From: Gammaproteobacteria bacterium
GTDB taxonomy: Bacteria > Gemmatimonadota > Gemmatimonadetes > Longimicrobiales > Gaopeijiaceae
DNA: 13,764 bases
Assembly (NCBI GenBank): GCA_009843625.1
Contig: VYDD01000394.1
Span: 1 to 13,764 of the forward strand
Reading direction: 5' to 3'
The position numbers were made by a program, and so were the translations under genes. Numbering within the stretch: the stretch's first letter is position 1; every line of letters begins with the position of its first letter. Shown piece after piece: positions 1 to 7,800 of this stretch. The notes under the pieces were generated by a model. That model saw only the letters and a list, made by a program, of their open reading frames with translations. It did not search any database and had not been told where the DNA came from.

Positions 1-698
1 GGCGGGGGGGGGGGCGCCGGACGCACCTCCCGGCCGCGCCCGCCGCCGCCGGCGGGGCCGGCCGCCCGCACCAGGCATCCGATGAACTCGGGGTCCCCGC
101 CCGTGCCCCCGCCGGCGTGTCCCTGGCGCTGCACGGAGTGGGTGCCGTCGAACACCACCGGAGTTCCGCACGCGCTTCGCACACGGGCGAAGGAGCGCAT
201 GTCGACGATCTGGTCGCCATAGCCGAAGAAGGTGCCCCGCTCGGTCACGGCCACCTCCCCTGCCCCCGCGGCGCGCGCCTTGTGCACGGCGTGCGCCATC
301 TGCTCGGGAGACATCCACTGTCCCTTCTTGATGTTGATCGCCGAGCCCGTGCGGCCCGCGGCGGTGAGGAGATCCGTCTGCCGGCAGAGGAAGGCCGGGA
401 TCTGCACCACATCCGCCACCTCGGCGGCGGACGCCGCCTGCGCGGGCTCATGGATGTCGGTGAGCACCGGGAGGCCGCAGGCCGCCCTGACCCGCTCCAG
501 CGCCCGCAGGCCCTCCTCAAGCCCCGGTCCCCTCGCCGAAGCCAGCTTCGAGCGGTTGGCCTTGTCGAACGAGGACTTGAAGAACACCGGAAGACGATGC
601 CGGGCGGAGAGGGCCGCCAGGGCCTCCGCGACCGCGAGGTTCACGTCGTCGCCCTCGAGCACGCAGGGCCCGGCGATGAGGAAGAAGTTCTCAAACAC
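1..698 (-). CDS. kdsA: 3-deoxy-8-phosphooctulonate (Kdo-8-P) synthase KdsA, 3' end cut by window edge
   Basis: KdsA condenses phosphoenolpyruvate with arabinose-5-phosphate to give Kdo-8-phosphate, the first committed step to the Kdo sugar of the LPS inner core; it is cytoplasmic. About 232 codons are present of a usual ~280. Family motifs seen: LIAGPCVLE (residues 7-15), FKSSFDKANRS (40-50), GLPVLTDIHEP (75-85), NIKKGQWMSP (122-131), TERGTFFGYGDQIVDMRS (152-169) and FDGTHSVQ (183-190). Cys12, His187 and Glu224 match the metal ligands of class II (metal-dependent) enzymes such as the Aquifex one; the fourth ligand would lie past the edge. The GTG at 698-696 is the only start available after the in-frame TGA of pyrG, and AAGGA at 711-707 lies 8 nt upstream. 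Residues 214-232 are abnormal (Gly/Arg/Pro-rich), probably from sequence errors at the edge. The family call is very secure. Confidence 0.95.
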   Translation of the reverse strand, partial: MFENFFLIAGPCVLEGDDVNLAVAEALAALSARHRLPVFFKSSFDKANRSKLASARGPGLEEGLRALERVRAACGLPVLTDIHEPAQAASAAEVADVVQIPAFLCRQTDLLTAAGRTGSAINIKKGQWMSPEQMAHAVHKARAAGAGEVAVTERGTFFGYGDQIVDMRSFARVRSACGTPVVFDGTHSVQRQGHAGGGTGGDPEFIGCLVRAAGPAGGGGRGREVRPAPPPP

Positions 699-706
699 CG
701 CTGGCG

Positions 707-711
707 TCCTT
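707..711 (-). promoter_or_regulatory. Ribosome binding site of kdsA
   Basis: AAGGA on the minus strand sits 8 nt before the GTG at 698. Its first base is the last base of the pyrG TGA stop. This supports the GTG start and suggests that kdsA translation is coupled to pyrG termination. Confidence 0.7.
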
Positions 712-2375
712 CAGCGGGCCACGCTCCCGGTCACCCCGCTTTCGCGCACGGGGGCGATGCCCGCGTGGCGGATGGCCGCCTCGACGAACGAGGCGAAGAG
801 CGGGTGCGCGTGCGTCGGACGGCTCAGGAATTCGGGGTGGAACTGGCAGCCGACGAACCAGGGATGCCCGGGGAGCTCGATCATCTCGACCAGGGTGCGG
901 TCGGGAGAGAGCCCGGTGAACGCCAGCCCCTCCCGGGAGAGCAGATCCCGGTAGGCGTTGTTCACCTCGTAGCGGTGCCGGTGCCGTTCCTGGACGAGCG
1001 CCCGGCCGTAGATCCGTTCTACCTGGGATCCCGGGAGCAGCCGGCACGGCCATTGTCCCAGCCGCATGGTGCCCCCCTTGCGGGTGACGTTGGCCTGCGA
1101 GTCCATCAGACAGATGACCGGATGCGGCGTCGAGCGGTCGAACTCGAAGGAGTTGGCGTCGTCGAGCCCGCACACGTTGCGCGAGAACTCGATGACCGCG
1201 CACTGGAGCCCGAGGCAGATGCCGAAGTACGGCATGCGGTTCTCGCGCGCCCAACGGATGGCGTTCAGCATGCCTTGCACGCCCCGTTCTCCGAAGCCGC
1301 CGGGAACCAGAACCCCGTCGTAGTCCTCGAGCTCCCGGGGATCGTGGTCGCCTTCGTAGCGTTCGCTGGAGATCCAGTCCAGCTCCACGCCCACGTCGTG
1401 TTCGACGCCGCCGTGGATGAGCGCCTGCTCGATCGACTTGTAGGAATCGACGAGCTCGGTGTACTTGCCCACGATGGCGATGCGGACCTTGCCGCGGGAA
1501 GGCCGCTTGATGCGTTCCACCACGCCCCGCCACCGCTTGAGATCGGTGGTGGGAGCCTGGAGTTCGAGCCGCTCAAGAACCACTTCGTCCAGACGCTGAC
1601 GGTGCAGTTCCAGGGGCACCTCGTAGATGGTTTCCTGGTCGTGGGCTTCCACCACGGCGTCCGGATGCACGTTGGTGAACAGCGCGATCTTGCGGCGAAT
1701 ACCCTCGTCCAGCGGGCGCTCGGTGCGGCACATCACGATGTCCGGGGGAATGCCGATCTGCATGAGTTCGCGCACCGAGTGCTGGGTCGGTTTGGTCTTG
1801 AGCTCGCCGGCCGCCGCCAGGAAGGGCACCAGGGTGAGGTGGATCACCGCGACGTACGGGCGTCCCATCTCCAGGCGGAACTGCCGGATGGCCTCCAGGA
1901 AGGGCAGGCTCTCGATGTCGCCGACGGTCCCTCCGATTTCGGTGATGATGACGTCGTTCTCGGGCGCCAGGCGGCGGATGGCGTCCTTGATCTCGTCGGT
2001 GATGTGCGGGATGACCTGCACGGTCGAGCCCAGGTAGTCGCCCCGCCTTTCCTTGTTGATCACGGACTGGTAGATGCCGCCCGTGGTGACGTTGTTGGCC
2101 TGCGACAGCGACTCGTCGATGAAGCGCTCGTAGTGGCCCAGGTCCAGGTCGGTCTCCGCGCCGTCGTCGGTCACGAACACCTCCCCATGCTGGAATGGGG
2201 AGAGGGTGCCCGGATCGACGTTGATGTAGGGGTCGAATTTCTGGATGGTCACCCTGAAGCCGCGGGCCTTCAGGATGTGTCCGAGGGACGCGGCGGCGAT
2301 GCCCTTCCCCAGCGATGACACCACACCTCCGGTAACGAAGACGTAGCGTGTCCGGTCGGTCTGATTCTCGCTCAT
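711..2375 (-). CDS. pyrG: CTP synthase (glutamine-hydrolysing) PyrG
   Basis: PyrG aminates UTP to CTP using ATP and glutamine, the last step of de novo pyrimidine nucleotide synthesis; it is cytoplasmic and works as a tetramer. The 554-residue product has the usual length. The N-terminal synthetase domain (about 1-285) begins with YVFVTGGVVSSLGKG (11-25, P-loop) and has FDPYINVDPGT (47-57), HGEVFVTDDGAETDLDLGHY (63-82) and ITEIGGTVGDIES (144-156). The class I glutamine amidotransferase domain (about 298-535) carries the nucleophile Cys387 in GICLGLQ and the His513/Glu515 pair in FHPE. The reading frame stays open upstream, but the ATG at 2375 was chosen because the family begins with this MSENQ...YVFVTGG segment, and GGTGAG lies 6 nt upstream. 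The start overlaps the kdsB stop as ATGA, so the two are probably translationally coupled. Placement between two Kdo genes fits local CTP supply for CMP-Kdo synthesis. Confidence 0.98.
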   Translation of the reverse strand: MSENQTDRTRYVFVTGGVVSSLGKGIAAASLGHILKARGFRVTIQKFDPYINVDPGTLSPFQHGEVFVTDDGAETDLDLGHYERFIDESLSQANNVTTGGIYQSVINKERRGDYLGSTVQVIPHITDEIKDAIRRLAPENDVIITEIGGTVGDIESLPFLEAIRQFRLEMGRPYVAVIHLTLVPFLAAAGELKTKPTQHSVRELMQIGIPPDIVMCRTERPLDEGIRRKIALFTNVHPDAVVEAHDQETIYEVPLELHRQRLDEVVLERLELQAPTTDLKRWRGVVERIKRPSRGKVRIAIVGKYTELVDSYKSIEQALIHGGVEHDVGVELDWISSERYEGDHDPRELEDYDGVLVPGGFGERGVQGMLNAIRWARENRMPYFGICLGLQCAVIEFSRNVCGLDDANSFEFDRSTPHPVICLMDSQANVTRKGGTMRLGQWPCRLLPGSQVERIYGRALVQERHRHRYEVNNAYRDLLSREGLAFTGLSPDRTLVEMIELPGHPWFVGCQFHPEFLSRPTHAHPLFASFVEAAIRHAGIAPVRESGVTGSVAR

Positions 2376-3163
2376 GTTCCGCTCACCAGGCTGGATGAAT
2401 GCTGCTCGATTTCCCGCAGTCTCTTTTCGGTGTAGAGCACGTCGGTCGGCGTGTCGACGCCGGGGTGCGCGACCCCGACCACCGCCACGCCGATGCGGAT
2501 GCCGGACTCGAGGGGGCGCAGCTGCTCGAGCTTTTCGAGGCGCTCGAGGACGGTCGGGGCCATCGCCACCCACCGCTCGAGGGCGTCGCGCGCGCAGGCA
2601 TAGATGCCGATATGGCGCAGATAGGGTTCGCGCAGCAGGTCGCCCGCATCCGGCTTCGCGGCCCGCTTGTAGGGTATCGCGGCGCGCGAGAAGTAGAGCG
2701 CCCGGCCCGTGGCCGCGCGCGCAACCTTCACCACGGAAGGGTCCTTCCACGCTTCCAGGTGCTCCACCGGGGTCGCGCAGGTCCCGATCTCCCATCCTCC
2801 GCCGCGAACCAGCTCGACGGCCGCCGCCAGGTGGCGTTCCTCGAGCAGCGGCTCATCCCCCTGGATGTTTGCGATCACCGGGTAGTCCCGGTAGCGCCTG
2901 CGCGCCGCCACCTCGGCGATGCGGTCGGTGCCGGAGGGATGGTCGGGCGAGGTCATCTCCACCGGGGCGCCGAGGTCGCGGCAGACGCGCGCCACCCGGT
3001 CGGAGTCGGTCGCCACGACGGCGTGGTCGAGCACCTGCATGGACCGGACCCGGCGCCAGACCCACTCGATAAGCGGTCGGCCGAGGATGGGGAAGAGGGG
3101 TTTGTTGGGGAGTCGTGTAGAGGCGAGCCGGGCGGGAACGATACCCAGGACGCGAGCTTTCAT
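2372..3163 (-). CDS. kdsB: 3-deoxy-manno-octulosonate cytidylyltransferase (CMP-Kdo synthetase) KdsB
   Basis: KdsB transfers CMP from CTP to Kdo, giving the CMP-Kdo donor used by Kdo transferases in LPS inner-core assembly; it is cytoplasmic and Mg-dependent. The 263-residue product fits the family (~250). Motifs seen: IVPARLASTRLPNKPL (8-23), ATDSDRV (51-57), DHPSGTDRIAEV (74-85), NIQGDEPLLEE (99-109), YFSRAAIPYKR (157-167), RHIGIYA (183-189), LEQLRPLE (212-219) and GVDTPTD (235-241). The start is uncertain: ATG at 3163 gives MKARVLGIVPAR, while a GTG two codons upstream (3169) is also in frame. Neither has a strong Shine-Dalgarno; I prefer the ATG because a near-terminal VxGIVPAR is typical. 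The stop overlaps the pyrG start by four bases. It is the first gene of the kdsB-pyrG-kdsA cluster, and the 231 nt upstream hold the dyads and hairpin listed separately. Confidence 0.96.
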   Translation of the reverse strand: MKARVLGIVPARLASTRLPNKPLFPILGRPLIEWVWRRVRSMQVLDHAVVATDSDRVARVCRDLGAPVEMTSPDHPSGTDRIAEVAARRRYRDYPVIANIQGDEPLLEERHLAAAVELVRGGGWEIGTCATPVEHLEAWKDPSVVKVARAATGRALYFSRAAIPYKRAAKPDAGDLLREPYLRHIGIYACARDALERWVAMAPTVLERLEKLEQLRPLESGIRIGVAVVGVAHPGVDTPTDVLYTEKRLREIEQHSSSLVSGT

Positions 3164-3221
3164 GCGCACTCGGTCATGCTTGAGGGACGGCCTCCACGTT
3201 CACGTCGGTTCCATCCGTTTT

Positions 3222-3249
3222 GCCGGACATCGCTCGTTCAGCGTCCGGC
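3222..3249 (-). promoter_or_regulatory. Interrupted stem-loop in the kdsB upstream/leader region
   Basis: GCCGGA (3222-3227) pairs with TCCGGC (3244-3249), and CGCT (3231-3234) pairs with AGCG (3240-3243) around a 5-nt loop, with a 3-nt bulge (CAT) on one side. The hairpin lies about 60 nt before the kdsB start. On the minus strand it is followed by AAAACGG rather than a T-run, so it does not look like an intrinsic terminator. It could be a leader structure of the kdsB mRNA or chance pairing in GC-rich DNA. Confidence 0.3.
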
Positions 3250-3330
3250 CCCTCCGCCAACAGGAAGCAAGATAGCGCGCGCGGCGGGATAACTCCAGAA
3301 GAGAGAAGTCCGGAAGTTGGCGTAGCTGTT

Positions 3331-3364
3331 GATGTAGTGACATCTGCTGTCATCTACTGATGAC
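3331..3364. promoter_or_regulatory. Cluster of overlapping dyads upstream of kdsB, possible operator
   Basis: Three overlapping symmetrical elements occur in 34 bp: GATG-N6-CATC (3331-3344), TGACA-TCTGC-TGTCA (3338-3352) and a perfect GTCATC-TACT-GATGAC (3349-3364). A direct repeat CATCTRCTG recurs with a 10-bp period (3341-3349 and 3351-3359). The block is less GC-rich than its surroundings, sits between the end of the propeller lipoprotein gene (3395) and kdsB, and has no T-tract. One helical turn between half-sites suits a dimeric regulator binding upstream of the kds-pyrG cluster. The family of the regulator cannot be told, and no regulator gene is adjacent. Confidence 0.4.
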
Positions 3365-3394
3365 TGTCGTCGGCAATCCCCACCGGGTCGCGCA

Positions 3395-4615
3395 TCAGGT
3401 TTCCGGTGCTTCCAGGCGGTAGGCCTGGATCGAAGGCACATCCATCTCGTCGTGGGAGAGCACGTACAGCCTGTCGTCCCTCACGTCCTGTAACAGATGC
3501 CCGGCCGGAAGAAGGATGGACCCGGCATGGGTGCCGTCCGGCCCAAACGCGGCCCATTCCCACACGGCACTCTCTCCGGGGGCGCGGATCCCTGCCCAGA
3601 TCCGCTCCTCGTCGTCGGTCACGAGTCCGACGAGAGCCGGCCAGGTGTAGGGCGCGCCCGACCGGAGCACGTCCGCCAGCGGTTCATTCATGTCTTCGCT
3701 CGCGGCCCGCAGTTCCGCGGCAGTCACGGGGATCGGAGTGGTCGGATAGGAGAAGGTGTGAGTTGTGGCTCCGCCGAAATCAAGAACCGTGACATCGAGG
3801 GCTCCCGAGGTCGCATGCGCGATTCGGTTCTCGCCGAAGAGTCGGACGAGCGACTCACGACCGAAAGGATGGCCGCCCACGCTCAGGTACCCTTCCCGCC
3901 GCGCCACCAGGCGCTCGCTGTCGGCGACGATCGCGAGAGTGTCGGCGATCGCATCGGCGGACTCGTCGAATGCCAGGATCACTTGCGTCCGGCCCTGGTC
4001 GGCGGCCTCTCCTTCACCGGCAATGTAGGGAGCCCGGTCCAGCGCGAAGTAGCGCCCCGGCTCCGGGACACTCCACAGGTGGGATACAACGTCCCGTTCC
4101 CGATTCGGCGGAGGCCGGGTCGCGAGGAGCTCCAGATTGACCGGATCGAAGAGCGTAATCCGCCCCAGCGAAGAGTCGTATACAAGCAGGGTGTCGCCCG
4201 GAAGGATCTGCACCTCCTTCGTCACGAACTCACCGGGACCCTCCCCTTCTCGCCCGACAGTTTGCAGGTATGCGAGATCCGGGGTCAGCACGGTGATGCC
4301 GCCTGCCGGCCAGTCGACCAGAAAGACGCGGCCCCTGGAGTCAACGTCCAGGTCGTAAACGGAGGTCAGATAGAGGTCGGGCTCGGAGGCAGCTTCCAGG
4401 GTGACCTCCCACCACGAATCCGAGGCGGCCCATGGCCGCGGACCAGTAGCAGCCGGTGCATCTCTTCCGAGTCCGGCTTCGGGCGCATCGCCCGCGCATC
4501 CGATCAGGGCGGCGGTGGCCAGGAGGCCGCTCGTCAGCAGGGGGACAGACGGACGCCTCCGGGGGCGCTTGGGATCGAGCGAAACGGCGCGGCTCCTGAA
4601 TGGAAGGGTAAACAT
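3395..4615 (-). CDS. Secreted lipoprotein with 6-bladed beta-propeller fold, function unknown
   Basis: The 406-residue product starts at ATG 4615, with GAGG 5 nt upstream. It opens with a basic stretch (KRPRRRP, 16-22), a hydrophobic core (about 25-39) and a lipobox LIGC ending at Cys40, so it is predicted to be lipidated and held in the envelope. From about residue 66 it has repeating blade-like units, for example DLDVDSRGRVFLVDWPAGGI (88-107), GREGEGPGEF (121-130), ILPGDTLLVYDSSLGRITLFD (137-157), DDEERIWAGI (334-343) and DDRLYVLSHDE (380-390). The GREGEGPGEF segment is the hallmark of the NHL-like 6-bladed propeller lipoproteins of Bacteroidota and Gemmatimonadota, which have no agreed function. 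No catalytic residues are evident. It is divergent from the large Asp-box propeller gene, suggesting shared regulation. The frame is open upstream to 4726, but that stretch has no signal-peptide character. The fold is fairly secure; the role is unknown. Confidence 0.85.
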   Translation of the reverse strand: MFTLPFRSRAVSLDPKRPRRRPSVPLLTSGLLATAALIGCAGDAPEAGLGRDAPAATGPRPWAASDSWWEVTLEAASEPDLYLTSVYDLDVDSRGRVFLVDWPAGGITVLTPDLAYLQTVGREGEGPGEFVTKEVQILPGDTLLVYDSSLGRITLFDPVNLELLATRPPPNRERDVVSHLWSVPEPGRYFALDRAPYIAGEGEAADQGRTQVILAFDESADAIADTLAIVADSERLVARREGYLSVGGHPFGRESLVRLFGENRIAHATSGALDVTVLDFGGATTHTFSYPTTPIPVTAAELRAASEDMNEPLADVLRSGAPYTWPALVGLVTDDEERIWAGIRAPGESAVWEWAAFGPDGTHAGSILLPAGHLLQDVRDDRLYVLSHDEMDVPSIQAYRLEAPET

Positions 4616-4685
4616 GGTGTCCTCGCTCGAACGGTGTTTCGCGGCCTCTGTGCCTGACAAGCTTGACGCTACGCGAGGGAGAGGA

Positions 4686-4735
4686 GTTTCTTCCATATAT
4701 GTTGAATAATCAACGTTGTTCCTCATGTCATTCAG
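4686..4735. promoter_or_regulatory. AT-rich divergent promoter region with palindrome GTTGA-ATAA-TCAAC
   Basis: Between the divergent propeller genes (start codons at 4615 minus and 4810 plus) lies an AT-rich island in otherwise very GC-rich DNA. It contains CATATATG (4694-4701) and a perfect 5-4-5 inverted repeat, GTTGA-ATAA-TCAAC, at 4701-4714. Tolerating one mismatch, the repeat extends to 7-bp arms (4699-4716). TATATG or GAATAAT could act as a -10 element, but I find no convincing -35 at 16-18 bp on either strand. A shared control region with an operator is the simplest reading. Confidence 0.4.
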
Positions 4736-4809
4736 CCGGATTGCCCGATGCCGCCCCCGACCTACCTTTGTGGCGGTCCCTTCGGTATCCCCTCCTGCGG
4801 AGTGTTCCC

Positions 4810-7800
4810 ATGGCCGTCATCCCTTCCGCACGGGCATACACCCGCGCGCTCATCCTGTCCTTCCTCGCAACCGGCTTCGCGGCCGGCGGGCTCGCTGCCC
4901 AGCTGACCGCTCCCGGCGACCTCCCGGACGACTTCTTCGCCGACGCCGATTTCCGCCACGTGGGCCCCGTAGGCAACCGGGTGAGCGCGGTGGTGGGCGA
5001 ACCCGGCAACCGCAACGTCTACTACCTCGGGGCCGCGTCGGGAGGCGTGTTCAAGAGCGAGGACGGCGGGCACACCTGGCACCCCGTCTTCGACGACCAG
5101 CCGGCGCAGTCGATCGGCGCCCTGGCGATCGCGCCCTCCGACGCCAACGTGGTGTGGGCGGGGACCGGCGAGTCGTTCATCCGCTCCAACGTATCCATCG
5201 GCAACGGCGTGTACCGCTCCACCGACGCGGGCCGCACCTGGCGGCACATGGGGCTCGACGAGACGGGAAGAATCGGGCGCATCGTCATCCATCCCGACGA
5301 CCCGGACATCGTGTACGTCGCAGCGGCCGGCCACCTCTACGGCCCGCAGCAGGAGCGGGGGCTGTTCCGCACCACCGACGGCGGAGAGAGCTGGGAGCGG
5401 GTGCTCTTTTCCGGCGAGAACTCCGGCGCGATCGACGTGGTGATGGACCCAACCAACCCGCGCATCCTCTTCGCCGCGACCTGGCAGATGCAGATCTGGA
5501 CCTGGGGGCGCGAGAGCGGAGGACCGGAAAGCGGGCTCTGGACCAGCCGCGACGGCGGCGACAACTGGACCCGGCTCGAGGGCGCCGGGCTGCCCCGCGG
5601 CACCATGGGCCGGATCGGCCTGGCGATGACCGCGGCGGACCCGGACCGGGTGTACGCGCTCATCGAAACAAACTCCAACCGAGAGTACGAGGAGTTGGAG
5701 GAGCACGAGGGGACTCTGTGGCGATCCGACGACGGCGGGCGCTCCTGGACGATGGTGAACGCCGACCACGCGCTGGCGCAGCGTCCCCTCTACTACTCGC
5801 GCATGTCGGTCGCGCCCGACGACCCCGACGAGGTGCACTTCATGTCCACGCTGCACACGCGCTCGCTGGACGGCGGCGTGTCGTTCGAGGTCATCTCGGG
5901 AGGCGACAACCACGACATGTGGATCGACCCGCACGACCCCGCGCGCATGATCATCGGCAACGACCAGGGGGTGCGCATCTCCACCAACCGGGGGCGCAAC
6001 TGGTACCGGCCGCTCCTGCCCATCGCCCAGATGTACCACGTCCACACCGACACCCGGGTCCCCTACAACCTGTACGGCAACCGCCAGGACGGGCCCTCGA
6101 CGGGCGGGCCCTCCAACACCCTCACCGGGGGCGCGATTCCGGTGGGGGCGTGGCGCTCCGTTGGCGGCTGCGAGGTCGGGTTCGCCATCCCCGACACGGT
6201 GACCAACGACGTCGTCTGGTCGGGGTGCTTCGAGGGCATCCTCGAGCGGCACCAGCTCTCCACCGGGATCACCCGCACGGTGAGCGTGTGGCCCGACAAC
6301 CCCGAAGGCTGGGCGGCCGCCGACGTGCGCTACCGCTTCCAGTGGACCTTTCCCGTGCACATCTCGCCGCACGACAACAACGTCGTGTACGCCGGCAGCC
6401 AGCACGTCCACCGAACCACCGACGGGGGGCACAGCTGGAGCGTGATCAGCCCCGATCTCACGCTTGCCGACACCACCCGCATGCAGAAGACGGGCGGGCT
6501 CACCACCGAGGACGTGAGCCCCACCTACGCCTCGGTGCTCTTCGCGCTCGCCGAATCGCCCATCGAGCCCGGCACCATCTGGGCGGGGTCGAACGACGGC
6601 CTGGTGCACGTGACCCGCGACGGCGGCGATAGCTGGGTCGAGGTGGCCCGCAACATCTCCGGGCTCCCCGAGTGGGGCACGGTGAGCAACATCGAGCCCT
6701 CCCGCTACAGCCCGGCGGCGGCGTACATCACCGTCGATTTCCACCAACTGGGCGGCACCGATCCCTTCGTCTACAAGACGGAGGACTACGGGGCGTCCTG
6801 GCGCTCGCTCGCCGGCGACATCCCGCGCAGCGTGTTCAGCTACGCCCACGTCGTGCGCGAGGACCCGGTGCGTCCCGGGCTCCTCTACCTCGGAACCGAG
6901 AACTCGCTCTACGTCTCCTTCGACGACGGGGTGACCTGGAGCTCGCTGCAGGGCGATCTGCCGCACGCCCCCGTGCACTGGCTGGAGATCCAGCCGCACT
7001 TCAACGACCTGGTGGTCGGCACCTACGGGCGGGGATTCTGGATCCTGGACGACATCACCCCGCTTCAGCAACTGAGCGCGGAGACGGTCGCGGACGGCGT
7101 GCATCTGTTCGCGCCCCGTCCGACCTGGCGCTTCCTGCCCCGGGAGGCGCGCAACGCCCAGCCGGACGACCCGGCCGCCGGGGAGAACCCCGACTACGGG
7201 GCCTCGATCAACTTCCATCTGGGCGAGGATCTGGCCGGACCCGCCACCATCGAGGTCGAGACGATGGACGGGGCGCCGGTCCGCACCCTGTCCGGCAGCT
7301 TCGGCCCCGGAATGAACCGTGTGATGTGGGATCTGCGCTACACGGCTTCCGCGACTCCGCGGCTCCGCACGCCACCGCTCGAGCACTCGCATCGCGGCGT
7401 GGGCCAGGAGGGGTGGCGGCCTCCGCCGGACGGCGGCCCGGTTCGGCCCCTTGCCATCCCCGGACGCTACCGGGTGCGGCTTACCGCAGGCGCCGAAGAG
7501 CGCACCGCCGAGCTCGAGATCCTGCAGGATCCGGCCTCTACGGCTTCCGCCGAGGACATGCGCGCGCAGCTGGCCCTTCAGCTGGAATTGCGTGAGATGA
7601 GCGATTCGACGGCCGAGCTCATCAACCGCATCGAATGGACCCGCCGAGGGCTGGCGGACCTCGAGGAACGGGTGCGCGGGAATCCGCTCTACGCGGAGAT
7701 CGCGGAAGTGGGAGAGGAACTCGCGCTGGCGCTCATCGAGCTCGAAATGGAGCTCTTCGACCTGAGGCTCACGGGCGGTTCGGCCCGGCAGGACACCATC

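Noticed and set aside
3..14. Poly-G tract as a biological repeat or phase-variable site
   Set aside because: It lies at the extreme edge beside corrupted conserved codons of kdsA, so sequence error is the better explanation.
117..2318. A 733-codon open frame on the plus strand opposite kdsA and pyrG
   Set aside because: It is antisense to two clear enzymes, has no recognisable motif and the odd Arg/Ala/His composition of a shadow frame in GC-rich coding DNA.
2376..2795. N-terminal extension of pyrG (frame open to 2795)
   Set aside because: It overlaps kdsB entirely, reads as Arg/Gly/Ala shadow sequence, and CTP synthases start at the chosen ATG.
3349..3364. Intrinsic terminator for the propeller lipoprotein gene
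   Set aside because: The 6-4-6 stem is AT-moderate and not followed by a T-tract on the transcribed strand; an operator or leader element is likelier.
4663..4809. Upstream extension of the Asp-box protein containing CSSCHS, which looks like a CxxCH haem site
   Set aside because: It lies in the AT-rich promoter region and would place 49 non-signal residues before a good signal peptide whose own ATG has a Shine-Dalgarno; the motif is likely chance.
4762..7392. An 876-codon open frame on the minus strand opposite the Asp-box gene
   Set aside because: The plus strand carries nine Asp-boxes and a signal peptide; the minus frame is low-complexity Val/Gly/His/Arg sequence with no domain.
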